Origin: Candidatus Muproteobacteria bacterium
GTDB taxonomy: Bacteria; Pseudomonadota; Gammaproteobacteria; Acidiferrobacterales; Sulfurifustaceae
Assembly (NCBI GenBank): GCA_023266455.1
Contig: JAHFQD010000145.1
Location: 1-5,449 of the forward strand
DNA length: 5,449 nt
Direction: 5' to 3'
A program made the translations under genes and the position numbers. Positions 1-5,449 of this stretch are shown here, piece by piece (the stretch's first letter is position 1; every line of letters begins with the position of its first letter). Below the pieces are notes generated by a model. The model had not been told where the DNA came from and made no database searches. It was given only the letters and a program-made list of their open reading frames with translations.

Positions 1-879
1 ATCTTGTGCAGCGAGCGCTTTACCGCCGTCAGCTTGCAAGCGTGTGAATGCGATGACGCCGCCACCGGCTTGAACCCGCACGCCGTTTTTGTCGGCGCCG
101 ACGATAGTTCCCGGTGTGAATTGATCGCCGGGTTCAATCGCGCCGACGTCCCATAAACGAACAGTCTTGCCGCGAAACTGCGTCGCGGCGACGGGGTAAG
201 GATTGAACGCGCGGGTCTTGCAATGCAGCACACGCGCCGGTTGCGACCAATCGAGAATCGCTTCTTCTTTTTTCAATTTCGGCGCGTAGCAAGCGCCAGC
301 TTGCGGCTGTTCACGTGCAGTGAGTGCGCCGTGCGCGAGTTGTTCCAACGTCGGAATCAACGCTTGCGCGCCCAGCGATGACAGCCGATCGTGCAACGTG
401 ACGGCGGTATCGTCGTCACGGATCGGTGTTTCCAGCGTCGCCAGCATCGGCCCGGTATCGAGACCGGCATCCATACGCATGACGGTAATGCCGGTAACGG
501 TGTCGCCGGCTTCGATCGCGCGCGCGATCGGCGCCGCGCCGCGCCAACGCGGCAACAGCGAGGCGTGCACGTTGATACAACCGTATTTCGGAATCGAAAG
601 GATCGCGGGCGGAAGGAGTTGACCATAGGCGATGACGATCATCGCTTCCGGTGCGAGTGCGCGTAAGGCCGCTTCCGCTTCACGCAGTTTGGCCGGTTGG
701 TGTATTGGAAGATTATGTTTGAGCGCACATTCTTTAACGGCGCTTGTGGCCAGCTTGCGTCCGCGGCCGGCGGGACGATCAGGTTGGGTATATACCGCGA
801 GAATGCGATGGCCGGCGCCAATGAGTGCCTCGAGCGCGGGAACGGCAAATTCCGGCGTGCCGGCGAAGACGAGATTCAT
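1..879 (-). CDS. fmt: Methionyl-tRNA formyltransferase, 3' end beyond window
   Basis: Fmt transfers a formyl group from 10-formyltetrahydrofolate to the methionine on initiator tRNA in the cytosol, allowing initiation with fMet. Translating from the ATG at 879 gives 293 uninterrupted residues to the window edge. E. coli Fmt is about 315 aa, so roughly 20 C-terminal residues are missing. The N-terminus reads MNLVFAGTPEFAV, the family's Rossmann start. The formyltransferase signature INVHASLLPRWRG lies at residues 102-114, and MDAGLDTGPML at 136-146. The expected catalytic Asn, His and Asp are N103, H105 and D141 (N106, H108 and D144 in E. coli). The C-terminal tRNA-binding OB-like domain covers about residues 203-293, with the KTRAFNPYP motif near 224. 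The start lies 5 nt after the def stop with only a weak Shine-Dalgarno, so translation is probably coupled to def. The frame has no stop inside the window. Identification is very secure. Confidence 0.97.
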   Translation of the reverse strand, partial: MNLVFAGTPEFAVPALEALIGAGHRILAVYTQPDRPAGRGRKLATSAVKECALKHNLPIHQPAKLREAEAALRALAPEAMIVIAYGQLLPPAILSIPKYGCINVHASLLPRWRGAAPIARAIEAGDTVTGITVMRMDAGLDTGPMLATLETPIRDDDTAVTLHDRLSSLGAQALIPTLEQLAHGALTAREQPQAGACYAPKLKKEEAILDWSQPARVLHCKTRAFNPYPVAATQFRGKTVRLWDVGAIEPGDQFTPGTIVGADKNGVRVQAGGGVIAFTRLQADGGKALAAQD

Positions 880-884
880 CAAGG

Positions 885-1388
885 TTACATCGCCTGCCGT
901 TGTTGCTTCTCTAACTTTTTGCGGATCCGATTTTGTTTTAGGCGCGAGAGATAATCGACGAATACTTTGCCATCTAAGTGGTCGATTTCATGCTGAATGC
1001 AGGTGGCTAATAAGTCGCATGCTTCTAACTCGAAGGGTTTACCGTGGTGATCGAGCGCGCGCACCTTAATATGTGCAGCGCGTTCGACTTCATCGTATAT
1101 ACCGGGGACCGAGAGACAGCCTTCTTCGAATACCTGCATGCCGTCTTTTTCCACGATTTCCGGATTGATCAATACCAACAATTGGTCGCGAGACTCTGAA
1201 ATATCGATAACCACAACCCGTTTCGGTTCGTTTACTTGAATTGCCGCCAGCCCAATGCCGGGCGCCGCGTACATGGTTTCTGCCATGTCGTCGATCAAAC
1301 GGCGAATGCTATCGATCACCGCCGTTACCGGTTCGGCCCGGTGGCGTAATCGCGAATCGGGGTAGTGAAGAATATTGAGCAAAGCCAT
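885..1388 (-). CDS. def: Peptide deformylase
   Basis: Def is a cytosolic metallohydrolase, usually Fe2+-dependent, that removes the N-formyl group from nascent proteins as they leave the ribosome. The protein has 167 aa, the usual size for the E. coli-type (class I) enzyme. All three family motifs are intact: GIGLAAIQV (residues 44-52), EEGCLSVPG (88-96) and QHEIDHLDG (132-140). The expected metal ligands are C91, H133 and H137, with E134 as the catalytic acid/base. The C-terminus is a basic, Gln-rich helix ([19 protein letters not shown]), as in proteobacterial Def proteins that dock at the ribosome exit tunnel. It is the first gene of a leftward def-fmt pair. The start at 1388 is fixed by an in-frame TAA two codons upstream (1392-1394). 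The only good Shine-Dalgarno (AAGGAG, plus-strand 1413-1418) is 24 nt from the ATG, which is unusually far. Confidence 0.98.
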   Translation of the reverse strand: MALLNILHYPDSRLRHRAEPVTAVIDSIRRLIDDMAETMYAAPGIGLAAIQVNEPKRVVVIDISESRDQLLVLINPEIVEKDGMQVFEEGCLSVPGIYDEVERAAHIKVRALDHHGKPFELEACDLLATCIQHEIDHLDGKVFVDYLSRLKQNRIRKKLEKQQRQAM

Positions 1389-1423
1389 ACGTTAACAGTA
1401 ATTCTTGCTAAACTCCTTAACGT
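1389..1423 (-). repeat. 7-bp inverted repeat spanning the def Shine-Dalgarno to the start codon
   Basis: ACGTTAA at 1389-1395 and TTAACGT at 1417-1423 are perfect complements separated by 21 nt. In the def mRNA the AAGGAG Shine-Dalgarno sits at the top of the 5' arm, with its first two A residues paired and GGAG in the loop. The 3' arm directly abuts the ATG. The stem is AT-rich with only two G-C pairs, so its stability is uncertain. The repeat is seen directly; a role in def translation is inference. Confidence 0.4.
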
Positions 1424-1433
1424 TCAGTTTAAA
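1405..1433 (+). promoter_or_regulatory. Weak sigma70-like promoter candidate for the LysM-dprA genes
   Basis: TTGCTA (1405-1410) and TTTAAA (1428-1433) are spaced by 17 nt and match the -35 and -10 consensus at about four of six positions each. This would place the transcript start near 1440, leaving a leader of about 70 nt that includes the hairpin at 1460-1490. No stronger pair is seen in the gap on this strand, but such matches arise easily by chance in AT-rich DNA. Confidence 0.25.
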
Positions 1434-1447
1434 TGATACTGAATCAT
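1433..1447. repeat. Short palindrome, possible operator
   Basis: ATGAT (1433-1437) and ATCAT (1443-1447) form a 5-bp inverted repeat around a 5-nt centre. It overlaps the best minus-strand -10-like sequence and abuts the plus-strand -10 candidate. That position would suit a repressor acting on either gene pair. I cannot match it to a known regulator, and a repeat this short can occur by chance. Confidence 0.25.
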
Positions 1448-1459
1448 AAGAAAATTTGG

Positions 1460-1490
1460 GCCTTCCGGCGCCTTGGCGCTTCAGAAGGGC
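1460..1490. repeat. GC-rich imperfect hairpin in the leader
   Basis: Outer arms CCTTC (1461-1465) and GAAGG (1484-1488) enclose inner arms GCGCC (1468-1472) and GGCGC (1475-1479), with an internal loop between them. It is the only GC-rich block in the gap. It is not followed by a T-run on the plus strand. On the minus strand CCCAAATTTTC follows, but that would end transcription ahead of def. A leader or operator structure is therefore likelier than a terminator. Confidence 0.4.
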
Positions 1491-1502
1491 ATGAACTAAA
1501 CT

Positions 1503-1506
1503 GAGG
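1503..1506 (+). promoter_or_regulatory. Ribosome binding site of the LysM gene
   Basis: GAGG lies 6 nt before the ATG at 1513. It supports this start over the second in-frame ATG at 1543 (Met11), and it partly overlaps the right arm of the 1424-1504 inverted repeat. Confidence 0.6.
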
Positions 1507-1512
1507 CGCACT

Positions 1513-2631
1513 ATGGAAAAACCTAAGCGCACCCCGCGGAGTATGAGAGTTTCGGCACTTATTATACCGGCAATACTCATGCTGTTTTCTTGGCATGTCT
1601 TCGCCGACGAAGTCCAGGTAAAGCCGGATCATCCCGAACGCTACACGGTGCAAAAGGGCGATACCCTGTGGGATATCGCCAATCGTTTCCTCAATAGTCC
1701 CTGGCATTGGCCCAAGATCTGGAAGGTCAACGACCAGATCAAAAACCCGCATCTTATCTATCCAGGTGACGTTATCGTTTTCCGCTATGTCGACGGTAAA
1801 CCCGAATTGACCTTGCTACGCAACGAAAAGGTACCGGTTGCAGCGGATCAGACGTCGTCTGGCAAGACGCCACCGCCAGAAGTCTTAGGCACCGACAAGC
1901 TCAAACCAACGGCGCGCATCGAACCACTCGGCGGCGCTATCCCAACGATTCCGCCAAACGCCATCGCACCGTTTTTGACCTATCCGCTGGTAGTGGGCGA
2001 AAAAGAACTGCAAAGCGCGGGGTATGTCACGATCGGTTTGGACGATCGCATCGCGCTCGGCAACCAAAGCGAATTTTACGCGCGCGGATTGAAGGGCGAA
2101 GACGAGTTTTATCAGGTTTTCCGTCCAGGCCTGGCGATGAAGAATCCGGACACCGGCGAAATCCTCGGATACGGAGCGATTTATCTTGGCGACGCCAAGC
2201 GGCTTGAAAGCGGCGATCCGACCAAACTCGTGCTGACGAGCGTTAAACAAGAAATCGTTCCGAAAGATCGTCTGCTGCCGTGGTCGCCAAAAGTCGCCTT
2301 ACCTTACTATTACCCGGCGGCGCCGTCGAAGCAGGTGCATGGTCGCATCATCAGCGCCGTGAACTCGGAAAACGTGAAAGCGGAAATCGGCACACACGGC
2401 ATCGTGGCTATTTCACTCGGCAAACGCGAAGGCATGGAAGAAGGTCACGTGCTCCGCGTTATGCGCCACGTGGGAACGCATCGCGATCCGGTCACGCGCG
2501 ACGACTACAAGCTGCCGGATGAAGAATCCGCGTTGATTATGGTGTTTCGCGTTTATGAAAAACTGAGTTACGCCATCGTTCTACGCTCCACTCGACCGGT
2601 GCATATCCTCGACGCGGTTGTTACGCCCTGA
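1513..2631 (+). CDS. Secreted LysM-domain protein, TsaP-like
   Basis: This 372-aa exported protein should bind peptidoglycan in the periplasm. Residues 1-31 form a Sec signal peptide: a basic start (MEKPKRTPRSMR), a hydrophobic core at about 13-27 and a likely cut after VFA, before DEV. A single LysM domain covers about residues 42-90 (YTVQKGDTLWDIANRF, then KIWKVNDQIKNPHLIYPGD). A Pro-rich linker at about 105-155 leads to a C-terminal domain without recognisable catalytic motifs, ending RVYEKLSYAIVLRSTRPVHI. The build and the position between def and dprA match the Pseudomonas aeruginosa PA0020 type, related to TsaP, a peptidoglycan-binding partner of the type IV pilus secretin in Neisseria and Myxococcus. 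The LysM call and export are firm. The pilus role is inferred from family and context, since no pilus gene is present here. dprA follows closely and is probably co-transcribed. Confidence 0.9.
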   Translation: MEKPKRTPRSMRVSALIIPAILMLFSWHVFADEVQVKPDHPERYTVQKGDTLWDIANRFLNSPWHWPKIWKVNDQIKNPHLIYPGDVIVFRYVDGKPELTLLRNEKVPVAADQTSSGKTPPPEVLGTDKLKPTARIEPLGGAIPTIPPNAIAPFLTYPLVVGEKELQSAGYVTIGLDDRIALGNQSEFYARGLKGEDEFYQVFRPGLAMKNPDTGEILGYGAIYLGDAKRLESGDPTKLVLTSVKQEIVPKDRLLPWSPKVALPYYYPAAPSKQVHGRIISAVNSENVKAEIGTHGIVAISLGKREGMEEGHVLRVMRHVGTHRDPVTRDDYKLPDEESALIMVFRVYEKLSYAIVLRSTRPVHILDAVVTP

Positions 2632-2650
2632 ACGAGACCAAAAAGTTTTA

Positions 2651-3772
2651 ATGTCGGCGCATGCCGATTTCCCCGATCTAGCGCTATGGCTGGCGCTGCA
2701 GCGTTTGCCCCAGGCAGGCGCGCGCACGCGCGTGGAGTTGCTGGAAGCCTTCGGTTCCGTGGAGGCGATCTTCGCGGCGTCCGAGGCGCCGCTTCGAAGT
2801 ATCCTGATCGATAAACACGAGGCTATTGCGGCCATCCGCCGAGGCGCGGATCCCGCCGTCGGTGAAACCGTCCGCAATTGGCTGGCACAGAATCCGGCGC
2901 ATCACGTCGTCACATGGGCCGACGCTGATTACCCCGCTTTGTTACGCGAAATACCCGATCCGCCGGTCGCGTTCTACGCCATCGGCAATCGTACCTTGTT
3001 TGCGCGTCCGCAGATCGCCATCGTCGGTTCGCGCAACCCGACGCCCGCCGGTTTGGAAAATGCGCGCGCGTTTGCACGTGCGCTCGCTCGTGCTGGCTTG
3101 ACCGTCACCAGCGGCATGGCGCTGGGTATCGATGGCGCCGCACATCAAGGCGCGCTCGATATCGGCGGCGCGACGATCGCGGTTTGCGGCACAGGATTAG
3201 ATCGCGTTTACCCAGCGAAGCACCGCGATCTCGCGCATACCATCGCGGATCGCGGCCTGCTTGTGTCCGAGTTCTCGTTAGGTACGCCGCCGCGACCGGA
3301 GCATTTTCCGATTCGGAATCGTTTAATCAGCGGCTTGACGTTGGGAACCTTGGTCGTCGAAGCGGCGCTCAATAGCGGTTCATTGATCACCGCGCGTCTT
3401 GCACTCGAACAAGGACGCGAAGTGTTCGCGATTCCCGGCTCGATTCACGCGCCGCAATCGCGTGGTTGCCACGCGCTTATCCGGCAAGGCGCGAAGCTGG
3501 TGGAAACGGCGGAAGACGTCGTCGAAGAACTCGGTGCGTTGGCGCAATTCGTGCGACAAACCAACATGGTTAGCGAGCCGTCGATAGCGATTAAATTGCC
3601 GCGTGAAGCGAAACGTTTGTTGGATTGTTTAAGTCACGATCCGACGACACTCGACACGTTGGTCGAGCGCAGCGGCTTGGCGCCGAATGCGATCTCTTCG
3701 ATTTTGACTACGCTTGAACTCGAAGGTTTGATCTCCACTATGCCGGGCGGACGCTATCAACGAATGCCATGA
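2651..3772 (+). CDS. dprA: DNA-processing protein DprA (Smf)
   Basis: DprA binds incoming single-stranded DNA in the cytosol during natural transformation and loads RecA onto it. It also occurs widely in bacteria not known to be competent. The 373-aa length matches the family (E. coli Smf is about 374). An N-terminal helical region of about 75 residues is followed by the extended Rossmann-fold DprA domain: IAIVGSRNP (122-130), SGMALGIDGAAHQGAL (154-169), FPIRNRLISGL (219-229), then GSLITARLALEQGREVFAIPG. A C-terminal winged-helix domain at about 308-373 ends GGRYQRMP. I chose the ATG at 2651, 19 nt after the LysM stop. An in-frame TTG at 2618 would add 11 residues and overlap the LysM gene by 14 nt, but it has no better ribosome site. 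Both starts have poor Shine-Dalgarno matches, so translation may depend on the upstream gene. No terminator is visible after it. Confidence 0.97.
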   Translation: MSAHADFPDLALWLALQRLPQAGARTRVELLEAFGSVEAIFAASEAPLRSILIDKHEAIAAIRRGADPAVGETVRNWLAQNPAHHVVTWADADYPALLREIPDPPVAFYAIGNRTLFARPQIAIVGSRNPTPAGLENARAFARALARAGLTVTSGMALGIDGAAHQGALDIGGATIAVCGTGLDRVYPAKHRDLAHTIADRGLLVSEFSLGTPPRPEHFPIRNRLISGLTLGTLVVEAALNSGSLITARLALEQGREVFAIPGSIHAPQSRGCHALIRQGAKLVETAEDVVEELGALAQFVRQTNMVSEPSIAIKLPREAKRLLDCLSHDPTTLDTLVERSGLAPNAISSILTTLELEGLISTMPGGRYQRMP

Positions 3773-3872
3773 TGGCGTGTCTCGATGGGATTTAGCTTGA
3801 CAAACACCTATCGATGACGCAAAGAATCTATTACTTAGAGAACGCAACCACGTTACACGAGATTACTGCACG
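3773..3872 (+). promoter_or_regulatory. dprA-topA intergenic region with a candidate topA promoter
   Basis: This 100-bp gap has no terminator-like hairpin, so dprA transcripts may continue into topA. It contains a perfect TTGACA (3797-3802). The best -10 at a usable distance is AAGAAT (3822-3827, four of six matches), giving a long 19-nt spacer and a start near 3834. Long spacers are often linked to sensitivity to DNA supercoiling, which would suit a topoisomerase gene, but that is inference. A weak GAGA (3859-3862) is the only Shine-Dalgarno candidate for topA. The smg gene, found here in many related bacteria, is absent. Confidence 0.45.
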
Positions 3873-3886
3873 ATGGCAAAGAATCT
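3812..3886 (+). repeat. Imperfect direct repeat of the topA start context
   Basis: CGATGACGCAAAGAATCT (3812-3829) recurs as CGATGGCAAAGAATCT (3871-3886), the start codon region of topA. The copies share CGATG and an exact 11-bp GCAAAGAATCT, and differ by a 2-nt gap. The shared CAAAGAATC blocks are 57 nt apart. The repeat is read directly from the sequence; its origin and role are unknown. Confidence 0.6.
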
Positions 3887-3888
3887 GA
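3814..3888 (+). CDS. Possible 24-aa upstream open frame overlapping the topA start
   Basis: An ATG at 3814 opens a 24-codon frame (MTQRIYYLENATT..., ending RWQRI). It stops with TGA at 3886-3888, so it overlaps the first 16 nt of topA in another frame. Its ATG lies in the upstream copy of the topA start context. A ribosome ending here would be well placed to restart at the topA ATG. Against it: there is no Shine-Dalgarno before 3814, the peptide resembles nothing I know, and a transcript starting near 3834 would lack its start codon. It may be chance. Confidence 0.15.
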   Translation: MTQRIYYLENATTLHEITARWQRI

Positions 3889-5449
3889 TCGTCGTCGAAT
3901 CGCCCGCCAAGGCGAAGACCATGACTAAATATTTGGGTAAGGGATTTACCTGCCTGGCCTCTTACGGCCACGTGCGCGATCTCATCCCTAAGCAAGGCGC
4001 GGTCGACACGGATCACGACTTCGCGATGAAGTACGACTTAATCGAGAAAAATAAAAAACACGTCGAGGCCATCGCCAAAGCGGTGAAAGACGCGGAAGCG
4101 CTCTATCTCGCGACCGATCCGGATCGCGAGGGCGAAGCGATTTCCTGGCATCTGTACGAAATTTTGAAAGAACGCAATCTCCTCGACGGCAAGCCGGTGC
4201 ACCGCGTGGAATTTTTCGAAATCACCAAGTCCGCGATCCAACAAGCAATTCAGCAGCCGCGCGCGCTGTCGGAAAATTTAGTCAACGCGCAGCAAGCGCG
4301 ACGAGCGTTGGACTATCTGGTCGGTTTCAATCTGTCGCCGTTGTTATGGAAGAAAATACGTCGCGGTTTATCCGCGGGACGCGTGCAAAGTCCGGCGTTG
4401 CGTATGATCGTCGAGCGCGAAGAGGAAATTGAGCGTTTTAAGGCGCGCGAATACTGGACCATCGAAGCCGACTGTAACACCAAAGGTAAAAAATTCGGCT
4501 CGAAACTCACGTATTTTTGCGGGGAAAAACTCGAGCAGTTTTCAATTGAAAATACCGAGCGTGCTACCGAAGTCGAAGGCGTTATTAACGCCGCGGCCCA
4601 AGGTAAGCTGCAAGTTACCCAGGTTGAAAAGAAACAACGTCGCCGTAATCCAGCGCCGCCGTTTACGACCTCGACGCTGCAACAGGAAGCTTCGCGCAAG
4701 CTCGGTTTCTCCGCGCAACGCACCATGCGTACGGCGCAGCAGTTGTACGAAGGTATCGACATCGGCGGCGAGACCGTCGGTTTGATCAGTTACATGCGTA
4801 CTGACTCGGTCAATCTCGCTAACGAAGCGGTGCTTGAAATTCGCGAAGTGATTGCGCAACGCTTCGGCGCAGAGAATTTGCCGCCCGAACCGTTGGTGTA
4901 CAAAACCAAATCTAAGAACGCGCAAGAAGCCCACGAAGCAATCCGCCCGACGGCGGCGGCGCGTACGCCGGATTCAGTCAAGGAATATCTAAAACCCGAA
5001 CAGGCTAAATTGTACGAACTCATTTGGAAGCGCACGGTCGCGTGCCAAATGATTCCGGCCTTGCTCGATACGGTTTCGGTCGATCTGACCGCCGGCGAAG
5101 GAACGGGTAATACGTTTCGCGCCAGCGGTTCGACCATCGTCAAGCCGGGCTTCATGGCGGTGTATCAGGAAGATGCCGATGAACCGAATCAGGAAGAGCA
5201 GGAAAGCCAAACTTTGCCGCCGCTCGAAAAAGATCAGATCGTCGATTTGACGCTACTGCGCAAAGAACAACACTTCACCGAGCCGCCGCCGCGTTATTCG
5301 GAAGCGAGCTTGGTCAAGGCGTTGGAAGCGCACGGCATCGGACGTCCGTCGACGTATGCCTCCATTATCTCTACGCTCGAAAGTCGCGAGTATGTGATTC
5401 TCGACAAACGCCGGTTTATTCCGACCGACGTCGGTCGCGTGGTGAATAA
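3873..5449 (+). CDS. topA: DNA topoisomerase I (type IA), 3' end beyond window
   Basis: TopA relaxes negative supercoils by cutting one DNA strand through a 5'-phosphotyrosine and passing the other strand. The first 525 residues are present; E. coli TopA has 865. The TOPRIM domain starts MAKNLIVVESPAKAK (E9, K13), continues SYGHVRDL (30-37) and has the metal-binding DPDRE as D82, D84 and E86. These acidic residues come about 29 positions earlier than in E. coli because the E. coli TOPRIM insertion is missing. LSAGRVQSPALR and FTTSTLQQEASRKLGF follow. The catalytic tyrosine is Y307 in SYMRTDS, and HGIGRPSTYASIIST lies close to the right edge. The rest of the core and any C-terminal zinc-finger or tail domains lie outside. 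The final bases 'aataa' are not a stop: the frame reads AAT then an incomplete AA. The sequence resembles xanthomonad TopA. Confidence 0.97.
   Translation, partial: MAKNLIVVESPAKAKTMTKYLGKGFTCLASYGHVRDLIPKQGAVDTDHDFAMKYDLIEKNKKHVEAIAKAVKDAEALYLATDPDREGEAISWHLYEILKERNLLDGKPVHRVEFFEITKSAIQQAIQQPRALSENLVNAQQARRALDYLVGFNLSPLLWKKIRRGLSAGRVQSPALRMIVEREEEIERFKAREYWTIEADCNTKGKKFGSKLTYFCGEKLEQFSIENTERATEVEGVINAAAQGKLQVTQVEKKQRRRNPAPPFTTSTLQQEASRKLGFSAQRTMRTAQQLYEGIDIGGETVGLISYMRTDSVNLANEAVLEIREVIAQRFGAENLPPEPLVYKTKSKNAQEAHEAIRPTAAARTPDSVKEYLKPEQAKLYELIWKRTVACQMIPALLDTVSVDLTAGEGTGNTFRASGSTIVKPGFMAVYQEDADEPNQEEQESQTLPPLEKDQIVDLTLLRKEQHFTEPPPRYSEASLVKALEAHGIGRPSTYASIISTLESREYVILDKRRFIPTDVGRVVN

Larger units (their letters stand above)
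1424..1504. repeat. 8-bp inverted repeat enclosing the LysM-gene leader
   Basis: TCAGTTTA (1424-1431) and TAAACTGA (1497-1504) are perfect reverse complements about 65 nt apart. The right arm overlaps the first two bases of the GAGG Shine-Dalgarno (1503-1506) of the LysM gene. Two further palindromes (1433-1447 and 1460-1490) lie between the arms, so an RNA covering the region could close into a three-stem structure. Equally, the arms could be two half-sites for a protein. Function is unknown. Confidence 0.4.
1389..1512. promoter_or_regulatory. Divergent intergenic control region between def and the LysM gene
   Basis: This 124-bp gap separates leftward def-fmt from rightward LysM-dprA and must hold the promoters of both, unless either is read from further away. 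It is more AT-rich than the flanking genes and contains at least four inverted repeats, listed separately. On the minus strand the best -10-like hexamer is TATGAT (plus-strand 1443-1448), but I see no convincing -35 for it. On the plus strand a weak -35/-10 pair is listed separately. I recognise no known operator sequence. Confidence 0.6.

Noticed and set aside
632..1069. Rightward open frame of 145 codons across fmt and def
   Set aside because: It is antisense to two strongly recognised enzymes with intact catalytic motifs. Long antisense frames are common in GC-rich coding DNA.
1460..1490. Hairpin as a rho-independent terminator
   Set aside because: It lacks an immediate T-run on either strand, and it lies upstream of both flanking genes, where a terminator would serve neither.
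1444..1752. Leftward open frame of about 100 codons over the start of the LysM gene
   Set aside because: It is antisense to a gene with a clear signal peptide and LysM domain, and its translation has no family features.
4313..4934. Overlapping leftward and rightward open frames of 118-149 codons within topA
   Set aside because: They shadow the TopA frame, which holds the conserved catalytic tyrosine motif. Their translations are Arg/Ser-rich and unlike known proteins.
5447..5449. Window ends in 'taa', looking like the topA stop codon
   Set aside because: The topA frame reads AAT then an incomplete AA codon, so the TAA is out of frame. The protein is also far short of family length.
1..5449. 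A novel multi-gene system, mobile element, CRISPR array or RNA gene
   Set aside because: Nearly all of the sequence is explained by five conserved genes. I saw no repeat-spacer pattern, transposase, terminal repeats, or tRNA or rRNA sequence.

Overview
The window is a core housekeeping locus from a proteobacterium. By gene content, order and protein sequence it looks most like the gammaproteobacterial, xanthomonad-related type. The DNA is moderately GC-rich (mid-fifties percent by eye). The order fmt-def / LysM protein-dprA, with fmt-def divergent from LysM-dprA, is the arrangement I recall from Pseudomonas and Xanthomonas. The TopA sequence recalls xanthomonad TopA more than E. coli TopA: it has a compact TOPRIM region without the E. 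coli insertion. This assignment rests on memory of those families, not on a search.

Layout. Leftward strand: def (peptide deformylase, complete, 885-1388) is followed after 5 nt by fmt (methionyl-tRNA formyltransferase), whose C-terminal end lies beyond base 1. These enzymes form the formyl-methionine cycle: Fmt formylates the initiator tRNA and Def removes the formyl group from new proteins. A 124-bp divergent intergenic region (1389-1512) contains several inverted repeats and weak promoter-like elements. Rightward strand: a secreted LysM-domain protein of the TsaP-like type (1513-2631), then dprA (2651-3772), then a 100-bp gap, then topA (from 3873, cut by the window end after about 525 residues). 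All five protein genes are intact within the window.

No mobile element, CRISPR array, rRNA, tRNA or defence system is visible, and I do not see a new multi-gene system. The points worth a second look are small. They are the absence of smg between dprA and topA; a 24-codon open frame overlapping the topA start, which begins within a near-duplicate of the topA start context; nested inverted repeats in the divergent leader region; and an unusually distant Shine-Dalgarno sequence before def, bracketed by an inverted repeat.
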